The notes beneath the pieces were generated by a model that was not told where the DNA came from, did not search any database, and saw nothing but the letters and a program-made list of their open reading frames with translations. Below are positions 48,199-57,597 of a stretch of 64,000 bases of DNA, one piece after another. The DNA is from Lindgomyces ingoldianus (lineage: Eukaryota > Ascomycota > Dothideomycetes > Pleosporales > Lindgomycetaceae): positions 1-64,000 of the forward strand of contig NW_022985181.1 of the NCBI RefSeq assembly GCF_010093535.1. Reading direction: 5' to 3'. How positions within the stretch are numbered: the stretch's first letter is position 1; the number at the start of each line of letters is the position of its first letter. The position numbers and the translations under genes are program-made.

Positions 48199-49344
48199 CT
48201 AAGACGCCATCGCCCAGACCAAGTTCTGGATCCTTGACTCGGGACGAGCCCCCTCGTTCCAGCCGACGTAGCCAAAGCCAACGGAGCGCAGTACCTTCTC
48301 CCAATGTTTTGGGCTCTGCAAGGCGTGTTGTCGCCCGTCCTCGAACGCCCACCATCCAGAAATCAATCCAAACGCAACATCAGCCCAGAGCATCTGCGTT
48401 GTCAGCTCATGCATCATGATGAATCCATCCGGTCGTAACATCTTGTGGACATTTTTCAATGAGACAGACAGATCGCGGGTCGCATGGAAAACGTTGGACC
48501 CAATGACGATGTGCTGAGAGTTGCGCAGCGCCTCCTCCGGTTCCTTCTCGATGTCCACAACTTTGTATTCCATGAATTGGTACTCTTCAAGCTTTTTTTG
48601 CGCCGCGGAGAGGAAGACAGAGCCGATATCGCTCATGGTGTATATCACTGGTATGCCAAGACGAGCCAGCACTGGGACAATCTTAAAAGTTGTACCACCA
48701 GTACCTGCGCCGACTTCCAGAATTCGCAGAGGTCCGGCGTTCTTTGGCCATTTGCTGCCAATATTTTCGAAGAAAGCTGCCCATTGCTGGAGGATTGTGC
48801 TGAACAGCGGGGATTTAGCGTAGAAATTTCCCATAAGCGTGCGACCTTCGTCGGAGCCGAACAGTAACTGCAATGGATCTTCTTTGCCAGATATACAATT
48901 AGCGAAGGATCCGCCAGTTCTCTGCACAAGTCCGAGTTCCCACTCTTGCTCAGGCATATCGTCGAAGAGGTCTTCCAGCATGTCCTCAATCTCGCTGCTA
49001 GGACATGCCACCGATGTGCGAACGATTTCCTCGCCTTTGGTCTCGATCAAGCCAGCTTTATTTTCCAAAGCCTTGTACATGTAGTTGATGAGCTTTTCGT
49101 GCCTTGGGATATTTTTGATAGGTGCGAGCTTTGTTCCAGGTGTTGCCGACCGAAGAGGGCATCCAAGCTCTTCGAAGGCATTGCAGAAGACTGCGATCGC
49201 CAACTCGTCCGTTCGTGGGATAAACTCCGAGCAGTAGGCGTCGATCTTGTTCTTCACGATGTGGTCGTCTATGGACCCACGCGTGGCGCGAAAGGCGTCC
49301 AAAACAGTAGCAGAGTTGAGTTCGCCAGCCTCTTTCGAAGGCAT
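48199..49344 (-). CDS. Stand-alone SAM methyltransferase homologous to the CMeT domain of non-reducing PKSs
   Basis: Single-exon gene of 381 residues. The N-terminal half (AFRATRGSIDDHIV, FEELGCPLRSATPG, LLFGSDEGRTL) and the SAM-binding core (LRILEVGAGTGGTT at about 207-218, SNVFHAT, PDGFIMMHELT) follow, in order, the C-methyltransferase domain of fungal non-reducing PKSs. Here it is free-standing and starts about where that domain starts. No catalytic gap is visible. The HR-PKS next door already has its own cMT, so this enzyme may methylate a different position, a released intermediate or the amino group; all are inference. It lies convergent to the PKS. It could descend from a lost NR-PKS. 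The start Met is well placed and no intron is needed. Confidence 0.85.
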   Translation of the reverse strand: MPSKEAGELNSATVLDAFRATRGSIDDHIVKNKIDAYCSEFIPRTDELAIAVFCNAFEELGCPLRSATPGTKLAPIKNIPRHEKLINYMYKALENKAGLIETKGEEIVRTSVACPSSEIEDMLEDLFDDMPEQEWELGLVQRTGGSFANCISGKEDPLQLLFGSDEGRTLMGNFYAKSPLFSTILQQWAAFFENIGSKWPKNAGPLRILEVGAGTGGTTFKIVPVLARLGIPVIYTMSDIGSVFLSAAQKKLEEYQFMEYKVVDIEKEPEEALRNSQHIVIGSNVFHATRDLSVSLKNVHKMLRPDGFIMMHELTTQMLWADVAFGLISGWWAFEDGRQHALQSPKHWEKVLRSVGFGYVGWNEGARPESRIQNLVWAMAS

Positions 49345-49941
49345 CTTGAGGTTGATATTCGGAACCTTGGTGTTACGCGTAGTGGTATTGTTGTTGCGTT
49401 TGCTGTTGTAATGAGAACAATTTAGCGAATTGTGTAATCTTCTGTGACTCTTCCTTCGTCTCGTCGACTATTCCACAGGAAATCATGCTCTCGGGACAGA
49501 GGCAGGAGGATCTTACCCTAGTCGTTCTATCACAATTGAGGAAGGTTTTGATGTTTCGCACAAGTATGACGGGAGGAGAGAGGAGAGAATTGCCTGCTGG
49601 ACCCTCACCGGACGACTGTCCCAAAACAGCATAGAAGCAGTTGAATCTTCGCAATTTTGTTTCCACGGAGATTGTATCAATCGAAAGCCGATGCGTACAC
49701 GTCAATGCTGTTGGGATGAATGGAGATGACTAACGCCTGTTACTCCTAGACCATATTGCGCTGCATGTCTTCATGGTATCTCTGGTTGGTCTGATGTAAG
49801 ACTTCTTTATGATGGTAGTGGCCTAACCGATGCAATACTGGAACGTGGTGCGCTATTCGTGGGGGTTTCAGTGAGATGCGCCCGCAACATGGGGACAAGT
49901 GAACATTTTGACGACAGCAGAGCTTGTGGGAATGTTATGGC
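49345..49941. other. Upstream region of the methyltransferase
   Basis: Normal-composition sequence with only short shadow frames. It includes the promoter side of the minus-strand methyltransferase. No recognised motif. Confidence 0.45.
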
Positions 49942-50390
49942 GGTAGTAGACTTTTACTAACTTGCAAAAATTAACTAATCTAGAGAAATTAGCTATTATA
50001 AAGCATAATTTATTTATTACTAAGTAGTCTACACAAGTAAATAGTCTACTTTAACAACATTTTTGTACTTGACTTATATTTTACTTTAACTACACCATCT
50101 ACATTAATGAATTAAATAATAAAAATATTCTTATCTATAATATCTACTTTATAAATTGTATAAGTCTTAACTTAGTAACTTTACTAGTAGTAGTAGAGTA
50201 CTTAGATATCTACTTAAATATAAAGCTTTACTATCTTAATCTAATATATATTTCAGTTAATTTAATAATAACTCTAGTAACTACTTATACTAACATGCTT
50301 ATTATATAATATATAATAATAAAGTAATATAAATAGCCTTAGTAGGCATTTTTACGTCTATAAAATAATAATGTAGCTTCAGTAGAGGTG
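49942..50390. repeat. AT-rich repeat island inside the gene cluster
   Basis: A 450 bp AT-rich block with sharp edges sits between methyltransferase and SDR. About 50 bp near its left edge (AACTTGCAAAAATTAACTAA) recur at 37883. No TIR or TSD could be fixed. It is probably a RIP-degraded small transposon. Confidence 0.5.
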
Positions 50391-50550
50391 TTTGCAAGAG
50401 GCTGAGGCAATTAGGTGTAATGCAGGGTGGAAAATTTCCCACTAAGTCGAGTTTTGCCCCTTCACCTGTTAACAGTCCGCCGTATAATGTGAAATTATTG
50501 GCGTGATGAAAGGTTGCCGCGCAATCGCTAAGGCGCTAAAAACTACAGGA

Positions 50551-50570
50551 TGACTGCAGCCTGTCAGCCC
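50551..50570 (+). promoter_or_regulatory. TGACTGCAG motif, copy 1
   Basis: TGACTGCAGCCTGTCAGCCC contains an imperfect dyad (TGAC..GTCA). Shares 16 of 20 or more positions with copy 2. Confidence 0.4.
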
Positions 50571-50667
50571 CATCTAGGTACGGTGCATTGGGCTATGAAC
50601 GGAAGAAGCTCCGTTGCGGGAGTGGAGTTCCATGGGCCGCGCCGTTCCGCTAGTTTCCCTTTCGAGA

Positions 50668-50687
50668 TGACTGCAGCTAATCAGCCC
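50668..50687 (+). promoter_or_regulatory. TGACTGCAG motif, copy 2
   Basis: TGACTGCAGCTAATCAGCCC, 117 bp downstream of copy 1. Both end in TCAGCCC. Confidence 0.4.
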
Positions 50688-50837
50688 TAAGAACGGGCGA
50701 TACAGGCGTTATTGGGGGCGAAAACCGGTCCCAGATATCCCGGAGCAGGGGGTGGGACAACGAGAACGAGAACGAGAACGGATAAAGCGATGAAACTCAA
50801 TAAAAGTAATCACCAACGGGATGTGCGGCAAACAGTA

Positions 50838-50857
50838 TGACTGCAGTCTATACCAGC
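50838..50857 (+). promoter_or_regulatory. TGACTGCAG motif, copy 3 (core only)
   Basis: TGACTGCAGTCTATACCAGC keeps the nine-base core but not the TCAGCCC tail. It lies about 510 bp before the SDR start. Confidence 0.3.
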
Positions 50858-51363
50858 GCGAATCACGGAACGCTCGGGGATTATAAGTGGGTTTGTAGGG
50901 CGTTAGGATTGAGAAGATGGAGTAAGTCGGAGTTACATAATAGTTCGGACGCAAAGTGCTCTTAAACAAAACCTGGATAAATTTCGGTATGCATGCGAAA
51001 TCAATACCCGCGAATACATTTACGAGCCAAAGACAGAGTCACTCGTGAATTAGTCAGTGCGTACTCAATAAAAAAAATCCCAATAGACCTGGTTGAACTT
51101 CGGTATCGTGGCAACCACACATGAAAGCTTGGATTTGGTCGCCCAAGGAAGCCCATAAGTGTAATAGTCGGTAAGATCGACAGTAGTGTTTTGTAAACTA
51201 ATACTTTCAGAAATTTCAGTCAAGGTATTTCCCTTGGCCGTAAAATTTTCCATTCTCTTAAAAACACATAGAACTGTGTATATATTTTCCCAGATGCAAC
51301 CCGTGGAGTATTTCCTCAACTTTGTACCTTCCCTACCCTTCCGAAGCTGGAAATATTTGCCAC

Positions 51364-52302
51364 ATGACTTCGTCAAGCATTAATGAGTTGTTTCGCGTCG
51401 ATGGATTGGTTGCCTTGATAACAGGCGGTGGCACCGGTGAGGCTCGAGCCGACAATATCATATCGCAGGCACCCACATGGCCACTAATACGACTAGGCAT
51501 TGGACTTATGATGACGAAAGCCCTTGCTCTTAACGGAGCTAGGAAGGTGTACATCAGTGGTAGGCGAAGAGAGGTTCTAGACCAAGCTGCAAAGCAATCC
51601 CCACATGGCAACATCATCCCTCTTGTCGCCGATGTAAGCTCGAAGGAAAATATCGAAGCACTTGCAGACCACATACGAAAGGATCTCGGTCATCTTAATC
51701 TGCTCGTTGCCAATGCTGGCATATGGGGCCCTGGGCCAGGGCAGCCTCTTGGTACAAGCCTGCAGGAAGTTCAAGCAGAAGCCATGAAGACAACTATGGA
51801 CGAATGGGACCAGTGCTTTCGAACAAATGTTCACGGTTGCTATTACTCGATCATGGCTGTTCTTGATCTCCTTGATGAAGGAAATAAAAGGAAGAACTAT
51901 TGCAATGGCGAGGTGAAGAGCCAAGTCATTGTCACTGGCAGTATAGGCGGTTATTCCCGAATTGTTGGTGGACGCAACGCCTATCGCGCTAGCAAGGCTG
52001 CAGTAACGCACCTCGCTAAGTGTCTGGCCACAGGCTTCCAAGAATTCGGCATCAGAGTGAATACACTAGCCCCAGGCCTTTTCCCATCTGAGCTAGCAGC
52101 ACCGCTAATTGAGAAGTATAACGGGTTCGCCGATGAGGATGGTAAGATAGACAGAAAGCGCTTACCGGAGGAGCGAAGTGGGACGGAGGAAGACATCACC
52201 GGAACGATGTTGTATCTCGTCTCAAGAGCTGGGGCCTACAATAATGGCAATGTGTGCGTTCTAGATGGAGGCATGGTTAGCGTTATGCCGGCCTCTTACT
52301 AG
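51364..52302 (+). CDS. Classical short-chain dehydrogenase/reductase (NAD(P)H-dependent)
   Basis: Rossmann-fold SDR of 292 residues from exons 51364-51436 and 51497-52302. The 60 nt intron (GTGAGG..CTAATACGACTAG) is in frame; removing it restores the cofactor motif TGGGTGIG (about 20-27). NAG is at 97-99 and the active site is Ser173 with Tyr187-xxx-Lys191 (NAYRASK). LAPGLFPSEL near 216-224 resembles RhlG-type 3-oxoacyl reductases. ATG 51364 (MTSSS) was preferred over 51322 because the family starts close to the Rossmann strand. It points the same way as the adenylation gene behind it. A plausible role is reduction of the ketone left by the oxoamine synthase or another polyketide carbonyl; the substrate cannot be read from sequence. 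Confidence 0.9.
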   Translation: MTSSSINELFRVDGLVALITGGGTGEARADNIISQAPTWPLIRLGIGLMMTKALALNGARKVYISGRRREVLDQAAKQSPHGNIIPLVADVSSKENIEALADHIRKDLGHLNLLVANAGIWGPGPGQPLGTSLQEVQAEAMKTTMDEWDQCFRTNVHGCYYSIMAVLDLLDEGNKRKNYCNGEVKSQVIVTGSIGGYSRIVGGRNAYRASKAAVTHLAKCLATGFQEFGIRVNTLAPGLFPSELAAPLIEKYNGFADEDGKIDRKRLPEERSGTEEDITGTMLYLVSRAGAYNNGNVCVLDGGMVSVMPASY

Positions 52303-52804
52303 TTCTTCGTTCGTATATGTATCATAGACACACTACCTTTATGATTCATCAGCTGCATGATGACGGAAAATGCATATGCGTAGTCAACTCATTTACATTT
52401 TTAGGTTCGAGGTAGTATTGACTAGCTCCATCACTAGTCGGCAGACGAAACCCCCACAGTAGCACCGGTCAGGGCGTGCGGGGTGCTGCCGATTCTTCCG
52501 CACGGTGGTACTACGGCGATCCTACAGTCAACCTCGTTGTACACCACTTATTGAGTCACATAGTCAGCTATCGATCGGTGGGGCTCCTTATCGCTGTATC
52601 CCTGCTTCTTTAAGCATATTCCTACGTAGTGTCTAATCGGAGCAGCCAGAGCTGCATACCTGAATAGTGTATTCTTTCAGGATATCGAGGTATAGCCCGG
52701 GGAGCACTCGCTGTCTGCCCGGGGAACGTTTCAAAGCTCTTCGTTTCCCTCTTCCCATTCCCAAACTCTCATCTATCATACACCGATTGAATTAGTCATT
52801 GAAA
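52303..52804. other. Intergenic region between SDR and adenylation gene
   Basis: About 500 bp without frames; presumed promoter of the adenylation gene. No recognised motif. Confidence 0.45.
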
Positions 52805-54715
52805 ATGGATCTGACTGGAATATCTGCGTTTCCGGACCTGGAGTTGCTTCCCAATTTTCTCGACAGAGTCGCAACAGAGGATCCAACTAGAGTTTGGATA
52901 TCCTGCCCAAATGACGTCAATGACTTGTCTAAAGGCTTTCGAGACTATACGACTCGCGAATTAGCAAATTGGGTGAATCATGCATCATGGTATGCCCTTT
53001 CTGTCTATGCCGAAGCCAATCTTTCGCTGATAGTCCAGGTTCCTCGACAAGCACCTTGGCAAGGTTCGAGAAGGCAAGCTACCGACAGTCGCGTATATTG
53101 GGCCATCCGACATCCGATACTTACTTGTGCCGATTGCTTTGGCCAAGTGTGGTTACGAGGTCTAGTTTTCCTATACCGAATCCGACGCTGCTGCAATACA
53201 GCTAAATCTGCCATAGTCAATCCCACTTTCTGATCTTGTCTCGGCTGAAGTGCGCGTATTTCTCTGCGAGGAAGCAGGATGTAACATCCTAGTTTGTGCT
53301 CAGGGGTTTGGAGATAACGAGGTCGCGTCTCGTGAGACGATGAAGCGTGTTATCTTCCCTGAGCTGGATGAATTGTTTACGCCGGCGAATGCGCCACTCT
53401 ATCCATTTGAAAAGACTCTGGAAGAGGTTCTGAACGATCCCTTCTTCATCTTGCACACATCTGGCTCGTCCAGCCCGAAAGGCTTCCCAACGGTAAGATT
53501 CCCTAATCTTAGAATGAGAGTAGATCCTAATGCCGAATATAGATGATACGTTACCCTCACGGCTCATGCTCGCTCAATGGACTCCTTAAGCACATCCCTG
53601 ACTATGACGGCCTCCCTAGTCTGTACAATGTTATGAGCAAATCATCTAGAACTTATACTGGATTCCGTATCACTCATGCTGGGGGATTCTTTTTCGCCTT
53701 TCGCCAGATTTACATGGGCGTGACCGTTGTAGTCGGGGGTGATGATCAAGGTTCGATGAGGGCTATTGAAGGAGTGATCGACTATGGACGGATTGACAGT
53801 GCGGCTTTGGTGCCCAACAGTCTGAAGGAGATCAGCGAATCTCCGAGAATGCTGGAGAAGCTATCAAAGTTGAAGTGGGTTATATCTTCTGGAGGTAAGT
53901 TGATATCTAAACTCTCAGGGATGAATCATACTATTACCGCTTGCTAACCGTTAATAGCCATGTTGCCCAAACAAGTCGGCGATACAATCTGTAAGAAGGT
54001 TCATCTGATCAGCGTATATGGTTCGACCGAAGCCATTAGTACCACGTACTGGATACTTCCCACAGAAGATTGGGAGTATATCTACAACAATCCAGGATTT
54101 GATAACTTCCAATTCGAAGAGAGCGGAGAGAACCTTTTTGAAGCCGTATACTATAAGCATTCTGATCCGGCTCTCCGCCTTCATCAGGGTGTTTTCTGGT
54201 GCCTCCCTGATCTCGACAGATGGTCAATGAAAGACCTCTTTGCCCCACACCCTACCAGGAAGAATGCTTGGAAGTATGTCAGTCGCGCTGACGAGCTTGT
54301 CATCATGGAAAACGGCTACAAGCTCCTCCCAACGCCCTTTGAAGAAGAAGTCCTTGGGAAAGACCCCCGCATCAAGAGCGCCAGTATCTACGGAACGGCT
54401 AAGGAGCATCTCGCTGTTATCATCGAGCTTGTCGACCCTCCACCACCTTCTTACTTTAAGAATAAGGCCAAAGAAATGATAAGTGGGACAACGGTAGATG
54501 CTAGTGATCCCATTGTCGATGAAATTTGGCCTGTAGTCCAAACTGTTAACGACGAGTTAACGAAGTTCTCTACGAAGACCAGTCAGGTCCCCAAGCATGC
54601 TGTCATCATTGCAAACCCGGAACGGCCACTTCCGAGGACAGGAAAGGGGGGGGTACAAAAAGGGCTGACTGAGAAACTGTATCGGGGGGAATTGAATTGG
54701 GCATTTAGGGCTTGA
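52805..54715 (+). pseudogene. Broken stand-alone adenylation-domain (AMP-binding, NRPS-like) gene
   Basis: The downstream two thirds are well kept: ILHTSGSSSPKGFP (AMP-binding P-loop), ISSGGAML, SVYGSTEA, SRADELVIMENGYK and LPRTGKGG, with introns 53493-53542 (50 nt) and 53895-53957 (63 nt) that restore these motifs. The 5' part is damaged. NHASW is read in one frame and SSTSTLARFEK in a second, possibly via a 44 nt intron at 52990-53033. AYIGPSDIRYLL is read in a third after what looks like an extra GCAAG near 53074. Two in-frame TAG codons follow at 53163 and 53214. The protein stops directly after the A domain, without carrier or reductase domain. Relatives activate carboxylic or amino acids as AMP esters. 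Sequencing error could explain some breaks, but not easily all four. Confidence 0.8.
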
Positions 54716-54902
54716 GCGCAGGGGTTGCACATACCATAGGACATTTGAATAGAAGTGCAAGAATATGGTAGACCTAGATTCTATCTCAGCCTCATCGCTC
54801 ATTTATTATGTGCACCGAAGGAATACATTTATACTGTCTCGGCGCCTGCTGGCTCGCTACTTCAGTTGATACTACCCTATCTCATAACCGAACAATGCGG
54901 AA
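54716..54902. other. 3' flank of the adenylation gene
   Basis: Short non-coding stretch before a degenerate minus-strand frame. Nothing recognised. Confidence 0.4.
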
Positions 54903-55433
54903 TTACATATAACAGTACAGACGGGCATCATAGATAATTGCCATGTCATTACTTGACCCACGAAAGACGAGGACCGATTGGAAGTTTGAAAGACATGCAC
55001 TTCTTGCGAGGTCTTTCGGATAATCTCCGGAAATTGTTAGTTGGGGTGTTAATTTTCGTTCAGTTCCTTCTCCCACTGCAGCATCTGCTGAAACCTGCTC
55101 CTCTCTGTATTGTTCAGGTGTTTCAGCCTGCTCAGTAGTATTCCCGCTACTGAGACTCGCCGGTACTTCTCCCGTTGGTGGCCACATCAAGTATTCTTCT
55201 ATTGACTGCATGCACATGTTCTAATAATCGACATCTGCATCCTCCTCCAATGCAAGCGTGTCTGTGGGTGTTACGCTGTTTTCAGCAGCATTTTGTTCTT
55301 TATTTGGGGTGCCATCATCTCCGCTGCTTGGGGAATGGTGCACAACATCCTCTGCGACTATATTGTACCCAGTAAAGGCGCATTCCTGATACGGAAATCT
55401 TCCTTCCCTGACCCACAACGGCTCCTGCGGCAC
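54903..55433 (-). pseudogene. Unrecognised minus-strand coding relic joined to boundary repeat R4
   Basis: Two frames (55433-55221 and 55217-54903) are in the same register and separated by a single TAG at 55223-55221. The text is protein-like: REGRFPYQECAFTGYNIVAE, VVHHSPSSGDDG, an acidic stretch and IEEYLMWPPTGE. Its start coincides with the R module also found at 30.8, 33.7 and 39.6 kb, so it belongs to a dispersed gene or transposon family. The family is not recognised. The stop is consistent with a G-to-A change of Trp or C-to-T change of Gln. Confidence 0.45.
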
Positions 55434-55570
55434 TTACTATAGCCCCTTAGCTATTTGTATAGCCTCTGCTGCCGCTAATGTTAAAGATGTAAACACATAC
55501 TCTGCATCAGAGCACTTAGACAATTTACAACACGTTTTACTTTGTTAGCTTCTACTATAGCTGTATGCCT
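55370..55570 (-). repeat. Boundary repeat R4
   Basis: The best-preserved R copy. It shares CTTCCTTCCCTGA, ATGTAAACACATACTCTGC and AGAGCACTT with R2 and R3 and marks the right edge of the PKS island. Confidence 0.6.
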
Positions 55571-55868
55571 ACGTAACCTATATTTACAACAGTTTTAAGC
55601 CTAGTAGCTGCTCTACACAACTAATCGTAATTTTAACATCTATTCTCTCTTGCTACTTACCCTCTGCAACCTATACTGCTAGTTAACTATGTTAAGCATT
55701 ATATTTTTTTTAAAAAGCCTTTAGATTATAATAATTAGTTCTATTTTAATAAAATGTTTATGTGTTGAAAATTAATATAATCTAGATAGAAAAAAAGTAT
55801 GTAATAAGATTCTATTTCTAGTTAGCTAGCTAATAGGCTAGAATATTATATTAAGCTTAAAGTAGCTA
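55571..55868. other. AT-rich flank of R4
   Basis: This matches the right flank of R2 loosely (for example TAGTTAACTATGTTA), so it is probably the outer part of the same repeat. No gene. Confidence 0.4.
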
Positions 55869-57342
55869 ACGTACTCTACAGGCAACTTGCTTACACACCT
55901 AAGTTACTTACTTTTTGCTAAGACTCTACTAAACTACTTTTTTTACACTAATGCATTTCTAACAACACTACTTAGATGTGTTAAAAGAACATTAAATATA
56001 ACTTACACTTTAGGCTTTTAAATAAAACATAACACTTTTAAAGTAATATACTATTGTTATATATAAAGTCTTTTAAAAAATAATAGATAACTAATATACT
56101 AAACAACTTTTATAAGCTAATTGTACAGCTAATTTATAAAAGCTAAGTAATAATAAAAAGTAGGTAATTATTAAGCACATACTTAAGCTATATACATAAG
56201 AATTTTCCTCTTAGCTAGTAGCTATAGCTAATATAGCTAATTATTTACACACTAAGTATAATTTAGGCTATATTAGCATAAACTAGCCTAGTATGTTTGT
56301 AAAGTTTTAAGTATAAGTATAGTTAGTAAATATTTAGCTTATTATAAAGCCTATTTTATTAAAGTTGTATATGTTATTATTCTAAATGCTATACTTAGCT
56401 TTAAATCACTCTAGAATTTTTATAAAAAGCCTTTTTATAGTTATACTTTTGCTTAAACTTTACTTTAAGTTTTAGATAACACTTTATAAACATACTGTTG
56501 CGTTTGCTAAAAGGTTAACCTCCTAGCTAGCACAGCAGAAGAATATATATAGGCAGATAGTTGTATGCGACACACCCCCTAGCTTAAACAGTGGAATAAG
56601 AGAGGTAAAACAACCTTAACACACTCTCCTCTAGCCTAAGCAATAGAACTTAGAGACAGATCTAAATACAAGGTAGCCTCTGTAATAGGCGCACTGCCTA
56701 AATGCTTTTTGCTAAGCGTAGGAATTAAACACATAGTGCTTAGGGATAGTGCGTTCTAATTAGTGGAGTAGGGAGAGCAGGGGTGTAAAAATTCTCATGC
56801 GCTAACTATCCACACTACGCCGCGAACTAGGCTTATAACTGTTGCGTTTGTTAAAAGATTAACCTCCTAGCTAGCACAGCAGAAGGATATATATAGGCGG
56901 ATAGTTGTATGCAACACATACTAGGCTAGTCTATGCTAATATAGCCTAGATTATGCTTAGCGCGTAAAGAATTAGCTATATTAGCTATAGCTACTAGCTA
57001 AAAGGAAAATCCTTACGTATATAGCTTAAGTATGTGCCTAATAATTACCTACTTTTTATTATTACTTAGCCTTTATAAGTTAGCTATAGAATTAGCTTAT
57101 AAAGGTTATTTAGTATGTTAGTTATTTATTATCTTTTAAAAGACTTTATATATAGCTATAGTATGTTACTTTAACAGTGTTGTGTCTTATTTAAAAGCCT
57201 AAAGTATAAGCTATATCTAATTTTTTTTTAGCGTGTTTAAGTAGTAGTGTTAGAAATGCATTAGTGTAGAAACAGTAGTTTAGTAGAGTCTTAGTAAAAG
57301 TAAGCAACTTAGGTGTGTAAGCAACTTGCCTGTAATGTAAGT
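55869..57342 (-). mobile_element. Foldback element J (about 1048 bp) with TRIM-3 inside
   Basis: The left terminus ACGTACTCTACAGGCA follows TA 55867-55868. The right terminus is mutated (TGTAATGTAAGT) before TA 57343-57344. The spacer is in reversed orientation relative to foldbacks B and C. Removing TRIM-3 and its TSD leaves about 1048 bp. Confidence 0.85.
56496..56916 (-). mobile_element. TRIM-3: miniature LTR element (421 bp)
   Basis: The 77 bp LTRs lie at 56496-56572 and 56840-56916. The TSD CATAC is at 56491-56495 and 56917-56921. The interior starts CACCCCCTAGC, the complement of the polypurine tract, so it is minus-oriented. No coding capacity. Confidence 0.94.
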
Positions 57343-57597
57343 TAAGAATAAGCACTTAAAAAACTAATTACTTAAAGTCTTAACATAAATTACTACAACA
57401 TAGACTACTACTAAGCTAGATAAAATCTCTTAGCATAACTAACGTTATATGTAAAATAGAATATATAATAATCTTCTAATTAATTTTAATGCTTCTTCTT
57501 TATTATTTTTATATATACATGTGTTATGCCTAGTCTTTCTACAGTTTCTATAGCGCCGTTAACATAGTAAGGCTAGTTTAGTATAATTACTACTATA
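57343..57597. other. AT-rich sequence without recognised content
   Basis: No frame or repeat recognised. Confidence 0.5.

Larger units (their letters stand above)
50391..51363 (+). promoter_or_regulatory. Long upstream region of the SDR with a thrice-repeated motif
   Basis: About 970 bp of normal composition without a supported gene. TGACTGCAG occurs at 50551, 50668 and 50838 (see separate entries). A GAGAAC hexanucleotide repeats at about 50760-50780. Minus-strand frames at 50709-50969 and 51065-51376 look random. Confidence 0.4.

Noticed and set aside
48946..49425. Plus-strand frames opposite the methyltransferase
   Set aside because: Shadows of the minus-strand coding sequence, which matches its family from end to end.
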